Shown: positions 61,843-64,000 of the stretch, piece by piece | Layout: every line of letters starts with the position of its first letter | How positions within the stretch are numbered: position 1 is the first letter of the stretch | Source of the DNA: Parapedobacter indicus | GTDB taxonomy: Bacteria > Bacteroidota > Bacteroidia > Sphingobacteriales > Sphingobacteriaceae | Length of the DNA stretch: 64,000 bases | Reading direction: 5' to 3' | NCBI RefSeq assembly: GCF_900113765.1 | Contig: NZ_FOQO01000001.1 | Span: 620,001-684,000, forward strand | Notes under the pieces: model-generated | Seen by the model: the letters and a program-made list of their open reading frames with translations, nothing else | Databases searched by the model: none | What the model was told of the DNA's origin: nothing | Position numbers and translations under genes: made by a program

Positions 61843-61915
61843 TGGTACCAGCTGGAATCGAACCAGCGACACAAGGATTTTCAGTCCTTTGCTCTACCAA
61901 CTGAGCTATGGTACC
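61843..61915 (-). tRNA. tRNA-Phe (anticodon GAA)
   Basis: The - strand folds as a standard cloverleaf of 73 nt: acceptor GGTACCA with TGGTACC, D-arm GCTC/GAGC, anticodon stem AAGGA/TCCTT with loop CTGAAAA (GAA at 34-36), and T-arm GCTGG-TTCGATT-CCAGC. CCA is not encoded. A terminator follows 4 nt downstream. Confidence 0.96.
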
Positions 61916-62078
61916 TTTTTTTTACGGGTGATTACCACCGTTTTGGGACTGCAAATGTAGCGCCTTTTTTCATTTCAGAAAACTTTTTTTGAAAATTGTT
62001 TACCAATTTTTTCCAAGCTGCTGATTACGTTTGGGATAAAATGACAACTTCAAAACAATGTGGTAAATAAAATAGGTG

Positions 62079-62086
62079 TATCTTTG
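62079..62086 (+). promoter_or_regulatory. -7 element (TATCTTTG) of mnmA
   Basis: An exact TAnnTTTG match 18 bp upstream of the mnmA ATG. Confidence 0.6.
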
Positions 62087-62103
62087 CGTTTTTATACATA
62101 ACG

Positions 62104-63192
62104 ATGAGTAAAAGAGGAAGAGTATTGGTTGCCATGAGTGGGGGAGTGGACAGTTCGGTGGCGGCCGTGATGCTCCACGAACAGGGGTACGAAGTAATTG
62201 GGCTAACCATGAAAACCTGGGATTATGCTTCCTCGGGAGGTTCTTCCAAGGAGACAGGTTGTTGCAGCTTGGACAGCATTAATGATGCACGTGCACTGGC
62301 TGTATCGTATGGTTTTCCGCACTATATACTGGATATTCGCGGTGAATTCGGTGATTTTGTCATTGATAATTTTGTGGACGAGTATTTAGCGGGTCGGACC
62401 CCCAATCCGTGTGTACTCTGCAATACCCATATCAAGTGGGAGGCGCTTCTCAAGCGCGCGGATAAATTGGACTGCGAATTTATAGCCACAGGCCATTACG
62501 CCAATATTCGGCAACAGGAAAACGGCCGGTACGTCATTTCCAAAGGGAGAGATACGCACAAAGATCAATCGTATGTACTTTGGGGTGTATCGCAGGAAAA
62601 TCTTGCGCGCACGCAATTTCCGCTGGGCAGTTTTACGAAAACCGAGATCCGCCAGATGGCTGCGGAGATGGGGCAACTGGAGCTCGCCAGCAAGTCGGAA
62701 AGCTATGAGATTTGTTTTGTTCCCGATAACGATTACCGCGCATTTCTCCGTCATCGCGTAGAAGACATTGACGACCGGATCGGGCCGGGTAATTTTGTGT
62801 TGGCCGACGGCACCGTGGTGGGGAAGCATCAGGGATATCCATATTATACGGTGGGTCAACGAAAGGGGCTAGGCATTGCGTTGGGACGCCCTATATTCGT
62901 CACGCAAATATTGCCTGAAAGCAATACGGTTGTACTGGGTGACGAACATGAACTACAACAACACGAGGCTTACGTAAAAAATGTAAACTTGATAAAGTAT
63001 GCGTCCATTGCTCAGCCCCTGGAAGTGGTAACTAAAATCCGCTATAAAGATGCTGGCATGACCAGTACGATCGTGCAGGAAGGCAATCGGGTAAAGGTGG
63101 ACTTCCACCATGCAGTGAAAGGAATTGCGCCGGGACAGTCAGCAGTGTTCTACGAGGAAGACGATTTGCTGGGGGGCGGCTTTTTGATGTAA
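62104..63192 (+). CDS. mnmA: tRNA 2-thiouridylase MnmA
   Basis: MnmA thiolates U34 of tRNAs for Glu, Gln and Lys. The 362-residue protein begins with the PP-loop motif VLVAMSGGVDSSVAAVML, then TPNPCVLCNTHIKW with the catalytic Cys, FIATGHYANI, and KSESYEICFVPDNDYRAFL with the second Cys. The C-terminal GQRKGLGIALG and beta-barrel FYEEDDLLGGGFLM complete the family. It uses ATP to activate the uridine. It is followed by a bidirectional terminator shared with gap. Confidence 0.96.
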   Translation: MSKRGRVLVAMSGGVDSSVAAVMLHEQGYEVIGLTMKTWDYASSGGSSKETGCCSLDSINDARALAVSYGFPHYILDIRGEFGDFVIDNFVDEYLAGRTPNPCVLCNTHIKWEALLKRADKLDCEFIATGHYANIRQQENGRYVISKGRDTHKDQSYVLWGVSQENLARTQFPLGSFTKTEIRQMAAEMGQLELASKSESYEICFVPDNDYRAFLRHRVEDIDDRIGPGNFVLADGTVVGKHQGYPYYTVGQRKGLGIALGRPIFVTQILPESNTVVLGDEHELQQHEAYVKNVNLIKYASIAQPLEVVTKIRYKDAGMTSTIVQEGNRVKVDFHHAVKGIAPGQSAVFYEEDDLLGGGFLM

Positions 63193-63220
63193 GTGCCGAC
63201 CGGTAGCAACGCAGAGACAT

Positions 63221-63255
63221 AAAAAAGGCTCCGTACAATTACCGGAGCCTTTTTT
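63221..63255. terminator. Bidirectional terminator between mnmA and gap
   Basis: AAAAAAGGCTCCG pairs perfectly with CGGAGCCTTTTTT around a 9-nt loop. Both strands have a T-run after the stem, suiting both convergent genes. Confidence 0.9.
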
Positions 63256-63282
63256 GTTGATAATCTGTTTTGGCGGATACAG

Positions 63283-64000
<718 letters not shown>

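Overview
The window reads as chromosome of a Bacteroidota bacterium, most likely family Sphingobacteriaceae (Pedobacter/Parapedobacter/Olivibacter-like). The reasons are two SusC/SusD outer-membrane uptake pairs each preceded by an ECF sigma/FecR pair, an S46 dipeptidyl-peptidase, an MlaE-F-D cassette without MlaB/C, a DUF6266-type protein, a SMUG2-type glycosylase, and repeated promoter elements of the Bacteroidota form TAnnTTTG instead of E. coli -10 boxes. No phage, insertion sequence, CRISPR array or rRNA was seen. Genus is inference; family assignments come from motifs read by eye.

Layout. 0-3.9 kb: a TonB-dependent receptor with a His/Asp-rich lipoprotein behind it (cut by the left edge), then xerD. 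4.1-7.8 kb: an MscS channel facing an operon of a PH/SHOCT protein, lnt and ribE. 8.0-11.5 kb: a two-gene ABC exporter whose nucleotide sites are degenerate in a complementary way. 11.5-13.6 kb: rsmI and serS, divergent. 14.0-17.3 kb: a DUF6266 protein running into a methyltransferase gene, then pncB and a lipase-like SGNH gene.

17.6-33.4 kb is the first utilisation locus, all on the + strand: secreted SGNH esterase, ECF sigma, FecR, SusC, SusD, a 982-residue secreted TIM-barrel enzyme I cannot place in a family, an M24-fold protein lacking its metal ligands, a NodB-type hydrolase, an L-rhamnose mutarotase, a mutarotase-like protein and a RhaT-type transporter. It looks like a complete sense-import-cleave-metabolise route for an unidentified, possibly deoxyhexose-containing, ligand. 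33.5-41 kb: an exported DUF6600 protein with a long Ser/Arg tail, the mla operon, mtaB and an FAD dehydrogenase. 41.0-41.7 kb: a small toxin-antitoxin pair whose toxin is broken by a 14-bp tandem duplication, and a tRNA. 41.9-43.1 kb: a Tet-type MFS pump.

43.1-55.8 kb is the second utilisation locus, on the - strand: ECF sigma, (SMUG2-like gene on the opposite strand), FecR, SusC, SusD, Tat-exported Gfo/Idh/MocA oxidoreductase, DUF1080 lipoprotein, amino-sugar-phosphate deaminase/isomerase, ROK kinase and FucP-type MFS permease. The oxidoreductase plus DUF1080 pair suggests a periplasmic 3-keto-glycoside route, with the kinase and deaminase handling a released sugar or amino sugar in the cytoplasm. 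55.9-64 kb: rhlE, a DinB-fold protein, an MDR dehydrogenase, a DPP7-type peptidase, a decayed HigA-like antitoxin gene, tRNA-Phe, mnmA and gap (cut by the right edge).

Both SusC genes are preceded by an RNA hairpin just after fecR, and a further 11-bp hairpin lies between susD and the large enzyme of the first locus. These may set the expression ratio inside the operons.
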